Origin: an uncultured Desulfuromonadales bacterium
GTDB taxonomy: Bacteria > Desulfobacterota > Desulfuromonadia > Desulfuromonadales > Geopsychrobacteraceae
Direction of reading: 5' to 3'
Length of the DNA stretch: 12,964 bases
Assembly (NCBI GenBank): GCA_947259685.1
Contig: CAMYNC010000104.1
Span: 1 to 12,964 of the forward strand
Position numbers and translations under genes: made by a program. The number at the start of each line of letters is the position of its first letter. Position 1 is the stretch's first letter. Of the stretch, positions 5,401 to 12,964 are shown piece after piece. The notes beneath the pieces were generated by a model. The model saw only the letters and a program-made list of their open reading frames with translations, did no database searches and was not told where the DNA came from.

Positions 5401-8400
5401 ATGATAAATCATGTTGGCATGCCGCCCGCCCAGGGCCTTTACGACCCCGCCAATGAGCACGATAATTGTGGTGTCGGCTTTATCGCCAACATCAAGGGCC
5501 AGAAAAACCATAGTATCGTCAAGCGTGGCATCGAAATTCTGTGTAATTTAACCCATCGCGGCGCCGTGGGTGCCGACCCTCTGGATGGTGACGGTGCGGG
5601 TCTGATGATCCAGATGCCAGATGCCTATTACAGAGAGGTGTGTAACTTTCCATTGCCAGAGACAGGCGAATACGGTGCCGGTATCGTTTTTTTACCTCGT
5701 GATTCTGGCAACCGCGAAGCCTGTATCGACGTGCTGAATCGTGAACTAATCCGCGTTGGTTGCAGTATTCTCGGTTGGCGTGAAATCCAGACCGATGGCA
5801 GCACGATTGGCCGCAATGCCCGTTCTGTGGAGCCGCAGGTCATGCAGATTTTTGTCGGTCGCGGTGAGGTTGAGACCCAGAACCTCGACCTGATGCTCTA
5901 CCTGGCCCGCAAACGTTCTGAAAATTCGATTCGTGACGAGAAACTGGCCGATCAGGAGATGTTCTACGTCTGTTCGCTCTCCAGCCGCACCGTCCTTTAC
6001 AAGGGGATGCTGCTGTCGGAGCAGCTGAATACTTTCTATCCCGAACTGGATGATGAACGTCTGGTCAGTGCGATCGCTTTTGTGCACCAGCGCTACAGCA
6101 CCAACACCTTCCCGACCTGGGACCTGGCCCAGCCGTTCCGCTACGTGGCCCACAATGGTGAGATCAACACCCTGCGCGGCAACATCAACCGCATGCGCGC
6201 CCGGACCGCTTTGTTCGCCCATTTGGAGTTGGCAGATGCGGTCACTGACCTGGATCCGGTTATCGTTGAAGGCAGCTCTGACACCGCGTGTCTCGATAAC
6301 GCCCTCGAACTGCTTCTGGTGACCGGCCGCAGTCTGGCTCACTCGCTGGCAATGCTGGTCCCTGAGGCCTGGGCCTCCAAGGCCCACCTGCGTCCTAACG
6401 TCAAGGGTTTCTTTGAATACCACGCCACCATGATGGAACCCTGGGACGGTCCGGCAAATATTGTGGCCTGTGACGGTAAACAGGTGGTTGCGATTCTTGA
6501 CCGTAACGGGCTACGCCCGGCTCGCTATTGGATCACCAGTGACGACGAAATCATTTATGCTTCCGAAGCGGGGGTCTTGGATATCCCGCCTGAGAAGATA
6601 CTGCGCAAAGAACGTCTGGCTCCCGGCAAGATGATTCAGGTCGATGTCGAAACCGGCGAGTTCAAAGAAGACCACGAGATCAAAACGGAGCTAGCCGCTG
6701 CTGAGCCATATGCATCTTGGGTAAATGAATACCTGATCCGGCTTGATGATCTGCCTGCACCGGCGACCAAGAAGGCGCCGAGCCACGTTAAACTGCGCCG
6801 TAAGCAGGGGAGCTTCGGCTACACACGGGAAGAGATGCGGGTCATTATGGCGCCGATGGCCGCCAACGCTCAAGAGCCGGTCAGTTCGATGGGAACCGAT
6901 ACCCCGGTCGCCGTTTTGTCAAAACACAGCAAGCTGATCTACTGGTACTTTAACCAACTCTTTGCCCAGATCACCAATCCACCTATCGATCCGCTGCGCG
7001 AAGAGATTGTCATGAGCTTGACCCAGTACATCGGGCCTGCGCGCAACATTCTGATGCCTGGACCGGAACACTGCCAGATGTTGGAAATCGATCACCCGGT
7101 GATCACCAATGACGTATTGGAACAGTTACGTCACAGCGATATTCAGGGCTTCCGCGGCACCACTCTGAGCACACTTTTTGACGCAGATCGTGGCCCTGAA
7201 GCCATGGAACTGCGCATGGAGGCACTCTTTACCGAAGCCGAAGCAGCTGTTGATTCCGGCCGAACCATTCTGGTGCTGTCTGACCGGGGCGTCTGTGCCG
7301 AAAAAGCACCGATTCCTGCTCTGCTCGCCCTGTCCGGCATCCATCACCATTTGATCCGCGCCGGCAAGCGCAGCCAGTGTTCGCTTATCGTCGAGACCGG
7401 CGAAGCGCGCGAAGTTCACCACTTTGCTCTGCTGGTCGGTTATGGGGCCGCGGCAATCAATCCCTACCTCGCGTTCGAGACTCTGCAGGATATGGTCACG
7501 CAGGGAGCACTCGCCGGTCAGGACGGGAACACTCAGGCCGACGAAGAGATCGACGTTGTCAATAAGTACATCCAAAACTATATCAAGGCGGTCGGCAAAG
7601 GGTTGCTAAAGGTCTTCTCCAAGATGGGGATCAGCACCCTGCAGAGCTACTGTAGTGCCCAGATCTTTGAGATCGTCGGCTTGAATCAGGATTTTACCGC
7701 CAAATATTTCCCCGGTACCGCAAGTCGGATCGGTGGCGCAGGTATACTGGAAATAGCGACCGAAAGTCTGATGCGACACCAGTTGGCTTTCGCCGAAAAG
7801 ATAGATAAAAATCGTAACCTTGATCGAGGCTCAGAGTACTCCTGGCGGCGTGAAGGGGAGCTGCACCTGATGAATCCCGAAGTCATCGCCCTGCTGCAGC
7901 ACGCGGTACGCTCCGGCAGTTTTGACGATTACAAACGTTACTCGAACCTGGTTGACGATCAGAGCGAACAGCTCTGCACCCTGCGCGGACTGTTCAAATT
8001 CAAGGGGCAGAACCAGCCTATTCCTCTAGATGAGGTCGAACCGGTTAGCGCCATCGTCAAGCGTTTCTGTACCGGCGCCATGAGTCTCGGCTCAATCTCC
8101 ACCGAAGCCCACGAAACCCTGGCGATTGCCATGAACCGAATTGGTGGCAAGTCAAATACTGGCGAAGGTGGCGAGGACCCACGGCGTTACACTGCAGATG
8201 CCAATGGCGATCTGCGTCGCAGCGCCATTAAGCAGGTGGCTTCGGGCCGTTTCGGCGTCACCCCGCACTACCTGGTGAATGCCGACGAGTTGCAGATCAA
8301 AATAGCCCAGGGGGCCAAGCCCGGGGAAGGGGGACAGCTGCCCGGTCACAAGGTCAGCGAATACATTGGCGAGCTGCGCTTCAGCGTTCCGGGAGTCACC

Positions 8401-9966
8401 CTGATTTCGCCGCCACCACACCACGATATCTATTCCATCGAAGACTTGGCCCAGTTGATATTCGACCTGAAAAACTGCAACCCCAAGGCCGATATCACCG
8501 TCAAGCTGGTCAGTGAGGTTGGTGTCGGCACAGTCGCAGCGGGGGTCAGTAAAGGCCACGCTGAGCGGGTCATCATCGCCGGTTTCGATGGCGGTACCGG
8601 AGCTTCGCCGACCTCTTCGATCAAACACGCCGGCATCCCCTGGGAAATCGGCCTGGCCGAGACCCAGCAGACCCTGGTACTTAACGACCTGCGCGGCCGT
8701 ATCGTCGTGCAGACCGATGGCCAGTTGCGCACCGGCCGCGATGTAGTTATCGCCGCCATGCTCGGCGCCGAAGAGTATGCCTTTGCCACGGTGGCGCTGG
8801 TGACCGTCGGTTGCATCATGATGCGCAAGTGCCATCTCAATACCTGTCCGGTCGGGGTTGCTACCCAGGACGAAGCCCTGCGTGGCAAGTTCGCCGGCAA
8901 GCCGGAGCATGTGGTCAACTACTTCACCTTCCTCGCCGAGGAGGTCCGTGAACTGCTGGCTGAGCTGGGGGTGCGCAACCTGGACGAACTGATTGGCCAG
9001 ACCCAGTATCTGGAGATGGATGACGCGATCAAACACTGGAAGAATCAGGGTTTGGACTTTTCAGGGATTCTGGCCAAGCCACAGGTCGGTGCCGAGATCG
9101 CCACCCGGCGCATCCAGGGACAGGAGCATGGTCTGGAAAATCAGTTGGATCACCGACTGTTGGTCCTTGCTGCGCCTGCCCTTGAGCGCAAGGAAAAGGT
9201 CAAGATCGAACTCCCGATCCGCAATTCCAACCGCACCTTCGGTACCATGCTTTCGGGCGAGGTGGCCCTGCGCCACGGCCGCGAAGGACTCGCCGAAGGC
9301 ACCATCGACATCACCCTGACCGGCATCGCCGGCCAGAGTTTCGGTGCATTTCTGGCTCCCGGTGTTGATCTGCATCTGGTTGGCGAGGCCAATGACTACG
9401 TCGGCAAGGGGATGGCCGGTGGCCGCATCATCATCCGCCCTGACCCCAAGGCGACCTTCGTCTGGCATGAGAACTCGATTGTCGGCAATACGGTGCTCTA
9501 CGGTGCGACCGGCGGCCAGGCGTTTTTTGCCGGCAAGGCCGGTGAACGCTTCTGCGTACGCAATTCCGGCGTCACGGCGGTCGTCGAAGGCACCGGCGAT
9601 CATGGCTGCGAATACATGACCGGCGGCCGTATGATCTGCCTGGGACGTACCGGGCGCAATTTTGCCGCCGGCATGTCAGGTGGCTTCGCCTATGTGATCG
9701 ACGATGACAGCCGCTTCCGTCGCCGCTGTAACCCGGCGATGGTCGATCTTGAACAGATGGCCGCCGATGACGACGACGCCGAGTGGCTGAAGCAGATCAT
9801 CACCATGCATTATGAGCAGACCGGCTCGTATCGCGCAGCTGAAATTCTCGCCGACTGGGACGCGCAACTGACCCGTTTCGTGCGCGTCTTCCCCCACGAA
9901 TATCGCCGCGTGCTGAATGAACGAGCAGCCAAGGCTGACAGAGAGAAGGAGGCCGTCCATGGGTGA
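5401..9966 (+). CDS. gltB: Glutamate synthase, large (alpha) subunit
   Basis: A 1521-residue protein, of usual length for the alpha subunit of NADPH glutamate synthase. It hydrolyses glutamine, channels the ammonia, and forms glutamate from 2-oxoglutarate on FMN, with electrons from GltD. Residues 1-22 are a propeptide; removal exposes catalytic C23 in EHDNCGVGFIANIKG, the N-terminal nucleophile of class II amidotransferases. The amidotransferase domain runs to about 430, the central domain about 470-770, the FMN/2-oxoglutarate domain about 850-1220 (with GGKSNTGEGGEDP near 915 and PHHDIYSIEDL), and the C-terminal GXGXG beta-helix about 1260-1460. The 3Fe-4S cysteines C1138, C1144 and C1149 lie in CIMMRKCHLNTCPVGVATQ. 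The ATG has a modest AAGG site 7 nt upstream. gltD overlaps its end by 8 nt. The frame is intact and GC-rich compared with the flanks. Confidence 0.97.
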   Translation: MINHVGMPPAQGLYDPANEHDNCGVGFIANIKGQKNHSIVKRGIEILCNLTHRGAVGADPLDGDGAGLMIQMPDAYYREVCNFPLPETGEYGAGIVFLPRDSGNREACIDVLNRELIRVGCSILGWREIQTDGSTIGRNARSVEPQVMQIFVGRGEVETQNLDLMLYLARKRSENSIRDEKLADQEMFYVCSLSSRTVLYKGMLLSEQLNTFYPELDDERLVSAIAFVHQRYSTNTFPTWDLAQPFRYVAHNGEINTLRGNINRMRARTALFAHLELADAVTDLDPVIVEGSSDTACLDNALELLLVTGRSLAHSLAMLVPEAWASKAHLRPNVKGFFEYHATMMEPWDGPANIVACDGKQVVAILDRNGLRPARYWITSDDEIIYASEAGVLDIPPEKILRKERLAPGKMIQVDVETGEFKEDHEIKTELAAAEPYASWVNEYLIRLDDLPAPATKKAPSHVKLRRKQGSFGYTREEMRVIMAPMAANAQEPVSSMGTDTPVAVLSKHSKLIYWYFNQLFAQITNPPIDPLREEIVMSLTQYIGPARNILMPGPEHCQMLEIDHPVITNDVLEQLRHSDIQGFRGTTLSTLFDADRGPEAMELRMEALFTEAEAAVDSGRTILVLSDRGVCAEKAPIPALLALSGIHHHLIRAGKRSQCSLIVETGEAREVHHFALLVGYGAAAINPYLAFETLQDMVTQGALAGQDGNTQADEEIDVVNKYIQNYIKAVGKGLLKVFSKMGISTLQSYCSAQIFEIVGLNQDFTAKYFPGTASRIGGAGILEIATESLMRHQLAFAEKIDKNRNLDRGSEYSWRREGELHLMNPEVIALLQHAVRSGSFDDYKRYSNLVDDQSEQLCTLRGLFKFKGQNQPIPLDEVEPVSAIVKRFCTGAMSLGSISTEAHETLAIAMNRIGGKSNTGEGGEDPRRYTADANGDLRRSAIKQVASGRFGVTPHYLVNADELQIKIAQGAKPGEGGQLPGHKVSEYIGELRFSVPGVTLISPPPHHDIYSIEDLAQLIFDLKNCNPKADITVKLVSEVGVGTVAAGVSKGHAERVIIAGFDGGTGASPTSSIKHAGIPWEIGLAETQQTLVLNDLRGRIVVQTDGQLRTGRDVVIAAMLGAEEYAFATVALVTVGCIMMRKCHLNTCPVGVATQDEALRGKFAGKPEHVVNYFTFLAEEVRELLAELGVRNLDELIGQTQYLEMDDAIKHWKNQGLDFSGILAKPQVGAEIATRRIQGQEHGLENQLDHRLLVLAAPALERKEKVKIELPIRNSNRTFGTMLSGEVALRHGREGLAEGTIDITLTGIAGQSFGAFLAPGVDLHLVGEANDYVGKGMAGGRIIIRPDPKATFVWHENSIVGNTVLYGATGGQAFFAGKAGERFCVRNSGVTAVVEGTGDHGCEYMTGGRMICLGRTGRNFAAGMSGGFAYVIDDDSRFRRRCNPAMVDLEQMAADDDDAEWLKQIITMHYEQTGSYRAAEILADWDAQLTRFVRVFPHEYRRVLNERAAKADREKEAVHG

Positions 9967-11437
9967 TCCGCGCGGTTTTATCAAGCATGGTCGTCGCGAC
10001 AAAACCATTCAACCGGTCGATTCACGTCTGCAGCACCATGACGAACACTACAACTATCCCAGCGAAGAGAAGGTCAAAACCCAGGCCGGACGCTGCATGG
10101 ACTGCGGCGTACCCTTTTGTATGTCCGGCTGCCCGTTGGGCAACCTGATCCCGGAGTGGAACGACCTGGTCTATCGTGGCCAATGGAAGCAGGCATTGAA
10201 AGCCTTGCATGCGACCAACAACTTTCCCGAGTTCACCGGCCGCGTATGCCCTGCACCGTGCGAAACTTCGTGCGTGCTCGGGATCAACGAACCTGCGGTA
10301 ACGATCAAGCTGCACGAGGCCTCCATCGTCGACAAAGGCTTTGAGGAGGGTTGGATCATTCCGCAACCGCCGAATCAACGTAGCGACAAATCCATCGCCA
10401 TCATCGGTAGCGGCCCGGCCGGGCTGGCATGTGCCCAGCAGCTCAACCGGGCTGGCCACCGGGTGACCGTTTTTGAAAAAACCGACCGCGCCGGCGGCCT
10501 GTTGATGTATGGCATCCCGCATTACAAACTGCGCAAGGAAAAGGTTCAGCGTCGCATCGATCTGCTTGTGGAAGAAGGGATCGAATTCCGCTACTCCTGC
10601 GAAGTCGGCAAGGATTCTACCTTTGCCGAAATTAAGTCCAGCTTCGACGCCGTCGTCATCGCCACCGGCGCCGAAGAACCACGCGACCTGCCTGTCGAGG
10701 GGCGCGATCTTGATGGAATTCATTTTGCGATGGATTTCCTGCCCCAGCAAAATCGCGCCAACTGGAGCGATAGCGATGTTGCCGCCCTGCACCCTAAAAA
10801 GCAGAATATCAGCGCCAAAGGAAAAAAAGTTATCGTTATCGGCGGTGGTGATACCGGTTCGGACTGTATCGGTACATCGATGCGTCAAGGTGCGAACCGG
10901 GTCGTCAATTTCGAACTTCTCGGACAACCCCCGGCTGAACGAATTGATTCGAATCCATGGCCCCAATGGTCGCGCGTGCTGCGCATCAGCTCTTCGGTTG
11001 AGGAGATGCAGGTCCTTGGTGGTGACGTTCACTATGAGATCATGACCACCCGCTTTGTCGGCAGCGGCAGAAAGGTCTCTGGCCTAGAGACTATCAAGGT
11101 CGACTGGTCAAGTGGGCGCCCGGAGAAGGTTGCCGGGAGTGAGCAAATCTGGAAGTGTGATCTGGTTCTGCTGGCCATGGGTTTTCTCGGCCCGCGTTCC
11201 GAGTTAATCAAACAGAGCGGTTGCGAAACCGATCAACGCTCCAACATCAAGACCGATCCAAAAACCCGCATGAGTTCGGTCGATGGTGTATTTGCCGCCG
11301 GCGACTGCCGTCGTGGCCAAAGCCTGGTGGTCTGGGCGATCAGCGAGGGGCGCGAGGTTGCCCGCTGCGTTGATGAGTACCTGATCGGCTCGCACAGTTT
11401 GTTGCCCAAGGTCCGTCTGGAGACTTTTGCTTACTGA
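9959..11437 (+). CDS. gltD: Glutamate synthase, small (beta) subunit
   Basis: A 492-residue flavoprotein that takes electrons from NADPH via FAD and passes them through 4Fe-4S clusters to GltB. The N-terminal cluster region has cysteines 46, 49, 54, 58 and 97, 101, 105 ([14 protein letters not shown] and CPAPCETSC). The FAD-binding Rossmann motif is IGSGPAG (149-155), followed by the GG doublet of [12 protein letters not shown]. The NADPH site is IGGGDTG (294-300), and the FAD-contacting motif [16 protein letters not shown] starts at 446. I chose ATG 9959, which has AAGGAGG 6 nt upstream and gives the family N-terminus [10 protein letters not shown], over an in-frame ATG at 9917 inside gltB. 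The 8-nt overlap with gltB implies translational coupling and equal subunit supply. The length fits the family, and no damage is seen. Confidence 0.97.
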   Translation: MGDPRGFIKHGRRDKTIQPVDSRLQHHDEHYNYPSEEKVKTQAGRCMDCGVPFCMSGCPLGNLIPEWNDLVYRGQWKQALKALHATNNFPEFTGRVCPAPCETSCVLGINEPAVTIKLHEASIVDKGFEEGWIIPQPPNQRSDKSIAIIGSGPAGLACAQQLNRAGHRVTVFEKTDRAGGLLMYGIPHYKLRKEKVQRRIDLLVEEGIEFRYSCEVGKDSTFAEIKSSFDAVVIATGAEEPRDLPVEGRDLDGIHFAMDFLPQQNRANWSDSDVAALHPKKQNISAKGKKVIVIGGGDTGSDCIGTSMRQGANRVVNFELLGQPPAERIDSNPWPQWSRVLRISSSVEEMQVLGGDVHYEIMTTRFVGSGRKVSGLETIKVDWSSGRPEKVAGSEQIWKCDLVLLAMGFLGPRSELIKQSGCETDQRSNIKTDPKTRMSSVDGVFAAGDCRRGQSLVVWAISEGREVARCVDEYLIGSHSLLPKVRLETFAY

Positions 11438-11452
11438 TCTACTCAGAGCTCG

Positions 11453-11507
11453 GTTGACAAAACTGGTGAGTGTGCTTGTTGCATGGCACCTCTGCACCAC
11501 CTGTCAA
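11453..11507 (+). other. Imperfect long stem-loop after gltD
   Basis: Three nested pairs can stack: TTGACA/TGTCAA (11453-11458 with 11502-11507), TGGTG/CACCA (11464-11468 with 11495-11499) and GTGC/GCAC (11472-11475 with 11486-11489). It starts 15 nt after the gltD stop, so it could stabilise or end the gltBD mRNA, but A residues and not a T-run follow it. Confidence 0.3.
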
Positions 11508-11637
11508 AAAATTTGTACGATAATTTGTGCAGGGGAATAATTGTATCTTGAACTGTGTGGAGTTCAAAAGTCAGGACCTCATTTTTGCAAACGAATTTCG
11601 AATCACTCCGGGCAATTTGCACAGAGTAGTAAGTTTT

Positions 11638-11664
11638 GTCGACACTCTTCCTGCAAGTGTCGAC
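11638..11664. repeat. Perfect 9-bp inverted repeat
   Basis: GTCGACACT (11638-11646) and AGTGTCGAC (11656-11664) flank a 9-nt loop. It lies immediately before the shared string ACTTATCAGACA. At the matching place near copy A (about 3880-3900) only CT separates TTTGTC from GACTTATCAGACA, so the palindrome looks like an insertion or local expansion. Confidence 0.55.
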
Positions 11665-11705
11665 TTATCAGACATGGGTCGAAGGAGATTTTCTGCCCAA
11701 CCTGA

Positions 11706-11841
11706 CTATCGGAAGTTGCTCCACATTGAATTATGGGTCTGGAGGGAGCCCAGATCGAGCATGTCCTGAATATCGCCACTTCCAGTAATCCAGGTTGATT
11801 ATTCCCAGAAACCAAGAACGCCACATGTATTCTGGAAATCG
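11706..11841 (-). pseudogene. Coding remnant with YWKWR...TH..MWSNF (copy B), frameshifted
   Basis: The minus strand reads RFPEYMWRSWFLGI, then INLDYWKWRYS; after a one-base shift it continues DMLDLGSLQTHNSMWSNFR and stops at TAG (11706-11708). Copy A (3917-4048) has the same motif order (YWKWRFSVML, then LTHKTMWSNFQ) without the shift. The first frame is open further upstream to 12042, but that part overlaps the plus-strand pseudogene and I cannot support it as coding. The family is not recognised. The hydrophobic WFLGII segment suggests a membrane protein. Confidence 0.45.
11711..11788. repeat. Dispersed repeat, copy B (78 bp)
   Basis: Partner of 3952-4028. The first 16 bases (GGAAGTTGCTCCACAT) and the last 16 (TCGCCACTTCCAGTAA) are identical between copies; the middle is diverged. 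Same orientation as copy A. Both copies are preceded by GACTTATCAGACA, 51 bp upstream in A and 36 bp upstream in B. Confidence 0.7.
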
Positions 11842-11991
11842 TGCGGCTTTTTGCTTGGCTACAGAAGGAATAAAAGGCTCTGTCCGCATGCCAATTTGAT
11901 TCGCTAGTAGTGTAATGCTACTTTTATAGTTTGATAAACACATGCGATGAAGCATTAACAAAACTGGGGCAAGAGCAATCGGCAGGTATCC

Positions 11992-12455
11992 ATGAACAAA
12001 ACAAGCGAAGATAACATTGAAAAGGAAGCCCAGTCCGAGCAAAAGTTCTCTATTGCGTGAGCGATTGGTCCCGCAGGAAGAGGACTTCTTAAAGGAGCCT
12101 CTCCCGTCTCACCACAAAATCAGGCTATCAAGATTTTGGAGGAGTGGGTTAATCAAAACGTCACAGATCCATCAGGAGCCCTCAAGTCTGAGTTAAGGCA
12201 GAAGATTCGTTCTGTCGAACAACAACACCTAGATCTTCCGAAAGAAGCTCTTCCCTCTGCCATTAAGGATATTTTGTCGACCGAGTTCATACTGCGAGAA
12301 TTTGTCCGGCAGGTTGATATCAGGCGGGGGGAAATATTTCAGGAGAGGCCTTTTTTCAAAAAGACGGGCAAGAACCTCAGCCTGAAGATGAATATACCTT
12401 TGACTCTGTTCGGGCAGAGCTTATCCAAGTACTCAGCAAATTAAAAAAGCCATAA
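11992..12455 (+). pseudogene. Small acidic/charged protein gene, broken by TGA and frameshift
   Basis: From ATG 11992 the frame reads MNKTSEDNIEKEAQSEQKFS, then hits TGA at 12058-12060, and continues in the same frame as AIGPAGRGLLKGASPVSPQN, EEWVNQNVTDPSGALKSELR, FILREFVRQVDIRRGEIFQE. At a run of six T (12351-12356) one base seems lost. Frame 1 then ends in an odd tail at 12444, while the neighbouring frame gives QEPQPEDEYTFDSVRAELIQ, then VLSKLKKP and TAA at 12455, which fits the charged helical character of the rest. The restored product would be about 154 residues, soluble and mostly helical, with no signal peptide. I do not recognise a named family. A later start at TTG 12136 is possible but would drop half of the coherent sequence. 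A sequencing error at the T-run could explain the shift, but not the TGA. Confidence 0.6.
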
Positions 12456-12500
12456 CAGTCTCACTTGGGGGGTCCGCCACCCCTAAAACCTGTCTGATTA

Positions 12501-12560
12501 ATGCACCAAAGCAAGAACCGCCCACGATGTGGTATCCGTGAGCGGTTCGAGTGTTTAAAG
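12501..12560 (+). repeat. 60-bp hairpin repeat, copy D
   Basis: Starts ATGCACCAAAGCAAG and ends GTGTTTAAAG; 50 of 60 positions equal copy C (4745-4804). The stem has GAACCGC/GCGGTTC (7 bp), one mismatch, then CACG/CGTG (4 bp) around a 10-nt loop. Relative to copy C, the pair 24/39 changes from C-A to A-T and 26/37 from A-C to G-C, so pairing is kept although bases differ. It lies about 45 bp after the broken gene and 43 bp beyond the stop of the converging oxidoreductase gene. Confidence 0.75.
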
Positions 12561-12582
12561 GGGTGACTTGTGAGACATTGAA

Positions 12583-12606
12583 AGTAGGAGACTAAGTAGG
12601 AGACTA
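12583..12606. repeat. 12-bp tandem duplication over a stop codon
   Basis: AGTAGGAGACTA occurs twice in direct succession (12583-12594 and 12595-12606). On the minus strand the second unit contains the TAG stop of the oxidoreductase gene, so a second in-frame TAG follows 12 nt later. Confidence 0.85.
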
Positions 12607-12963
12607 CCGCTTCAAGTGAGCAAATAGATGTTGTCCCGCCGTTTCTGCTTTTTGTTGGAGCGCCTGGTCAGACCTTATACTGCCTGCTTCAAAGAAACCC
12701 AAGCCTTTTACCGCTTCGAGAACATCCAGTCCAATGTCCTTAGAAAAATCAGTTAACAACGACAGGGTGTTGCCCAGCATAGATTCTTCCGTTTGTTCAC
12801 ATATCGCCGCAGTCACGCAGGCTTTTCCCGCTCCCTGATATTTTGCGATCCATTCCTTTCGGCTAACGGGAAACTGGATAAGACTGTAACAACGATCTAT
12901 GAAGCGTTTCATGTCAGAGGTAACAGAGTACCAGTAGGTTGGTGAGGCGAGGACGATCCCATC
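12604..12963 (-). CDS. Flavodoxin-like NAD(P)H/FMN oxidoreductase, C-terminal part
   Basis: The last 119 residues of a gene entering from the right edge. The visible start DGIVLASPTYWYSVTSDMKR and the following FIDRCYSL are the typical end of the flavodoxin fold FMN site in NADPH-dependent FMN reductases and iron-sulfur flavoproteins: a hydrophobic strand, then SP-x-Y that contacts the flavin, then the K-x-FIDR helix. The next strand is GKACVTAAICEQ, followed by a helix and the LDVLEAVKGLGFFEAGSI strand, with a long C-terminal helix ending HLFAHLKR. The ATG at 12912 is internal (M of DMKRF) and should not be taken as the start. Such proteins are soluble and reduce quinones, FMN or similar acceptors; the exact substrate is unknown. 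It converges on the broken gene at 11992-12455 with the hairpin repeat between them. Confidence 0.85.
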   Translation of the reverse strand, partial: DGIVLASPTYWYSVTSDMKRFIDRCYSLIQFPVSRKEWIAKYQGAGKACVTAAICEQTEESMLGNTLSLLTDFSKDIGLDVLEAVKGLGFFEAGSIRSDQALQQKAETAGQHLFAHLKR

Positions 12964-12964
12964 G

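Larger units (their letters stand above)
11438..11991. other. Gene-poor region after gltD
   Basis: No intact gene is convincing in these 554 bp. Contents: a long imperfect stem (11453-11507), a perfect 9-bp inverted repeat (11638-11664), the second copy of the dispersed repeat with its frameshifted coding remnant (11706-11841), and a CCAAG/CTTGG-bounded imperfect hairpin (11812-11858) that overlaps the remnant. A small plus-strand open frame at 11527-11769 lacks a ribosome site and crosses the repeat. Confidence 0.5.

Noticed and set aside
8152..9036. Long antisense open frames inside gltB (also at 5746-6423 and 10022-11032 in gltD)
   Set aside because: These are typical shadows of GC-rich coding DNA; the sense strand encodes intact, well-known enzymes throughout.
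11731..12042. Minus-strand open frame as an intact small membrane protein
   Set aside because: Its C-terminal part is shifted relative to the related copy A, it overlaps the plus-strand broken gene, and there is no clear ribosome site; only the 11706-11841 part is supported, as a remnant.
12465..12483. GGGGGG...CCCC hairpin as intrinsic terminator
   Set aside because: A short GC stem is possible, but no T-run follows on either strand.
4745..12560. Hairpin repeats as integron attC sites
   Set aside because: They have inverted arms and lie beside small genes including a toxin-antitoxin pair, but the GTTRRRY/RYYYAAC core pair is missing (the end reads GTTTAAAG), no integrase gene is seen, and the genes are not in a uniform cassette orientation.
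12541..12560. tRNA T-arm in GCGGTTCGAGTG
   Set aside because: GGTTCGAGT resembles a T-loop, but no acceptor stem, D-arm or anticodon arm can be folded around it; it belongs to the 60-bp repeat.
1..12964. CRISPR array, rRNA, complete insertion sequence, prophage genes
   Set aside because: No regularly spaced direct repeats, rRNA motifs, transposase or integrase frames were seen.

Overview
This 13 kb window looks like chromosomal DNA of a Gram-negative bacterium. It has outer-membrane beta-barrel and signal-peptide logic, an RstA/RstB-type two-component pair, and a two-subunit NADPH-type glutamate synthase. The form of the glutamate synthase large subunit (22-residue propeptide, then Cys-Gly-Val-Gly-Phe) and the mixed gene repertoire suggest a Desulfuromonas/Geobacter-like deltaproteobacterium. 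That assignment is inference; no rRNA or other marker is present.

Layout. The left end (1-1301, minus strand) holds the start of a membrane protein resembling CPBP-family intramembrane proteases and an exported beta-barrel protein. Divergent from these is an rstA-rstB-like operon (1662-3690, plus). The shared 360-bp region contains an RstA-box-like inverted repeat and three 10-bp phased TGT repeats, so the beta-barrel gene is a plausible target of the two-component system. From 3691 to 5400 lies a decayed region: a small coding remnant, a YoeB-family toxin gene killed by three in-frame stop codons, its intact Phd/YefM-family antitoxin, and a 60-bp hairpin repeat. The centre (5401-11437) is the intact gltB-gltD operon, preceded by a good sigma-70 promoter and a leader of about 310 nt.

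Right of gltD, 11438-12600 is again a decayed region. It holds a second, frameshifted copy of the coding remnant, a gene broken by a TGA and by a one-base shift at a T-run, and a second copy of the 60-bp hairpin repeat. The window closes with the C-terminal part of a flavodoxin-like NAD(P)H/FMN oxidoreductase gene (minus strand).

How it works together. GltB and GltD together form glutamate synthase, which turns glutamine plus 2-oxoglutarate into two glutamates using NADPH. RstA and RstB sense and answer an envelope or environmental signal. The flanks are accessory or relic DNA. I see no clearly new defence or metabolic system. The items most worth a second look are the decayed toxin with a surviving antitoxin, the two paired dispersed repeats, and the putative operators between the barrel gene and rstA.
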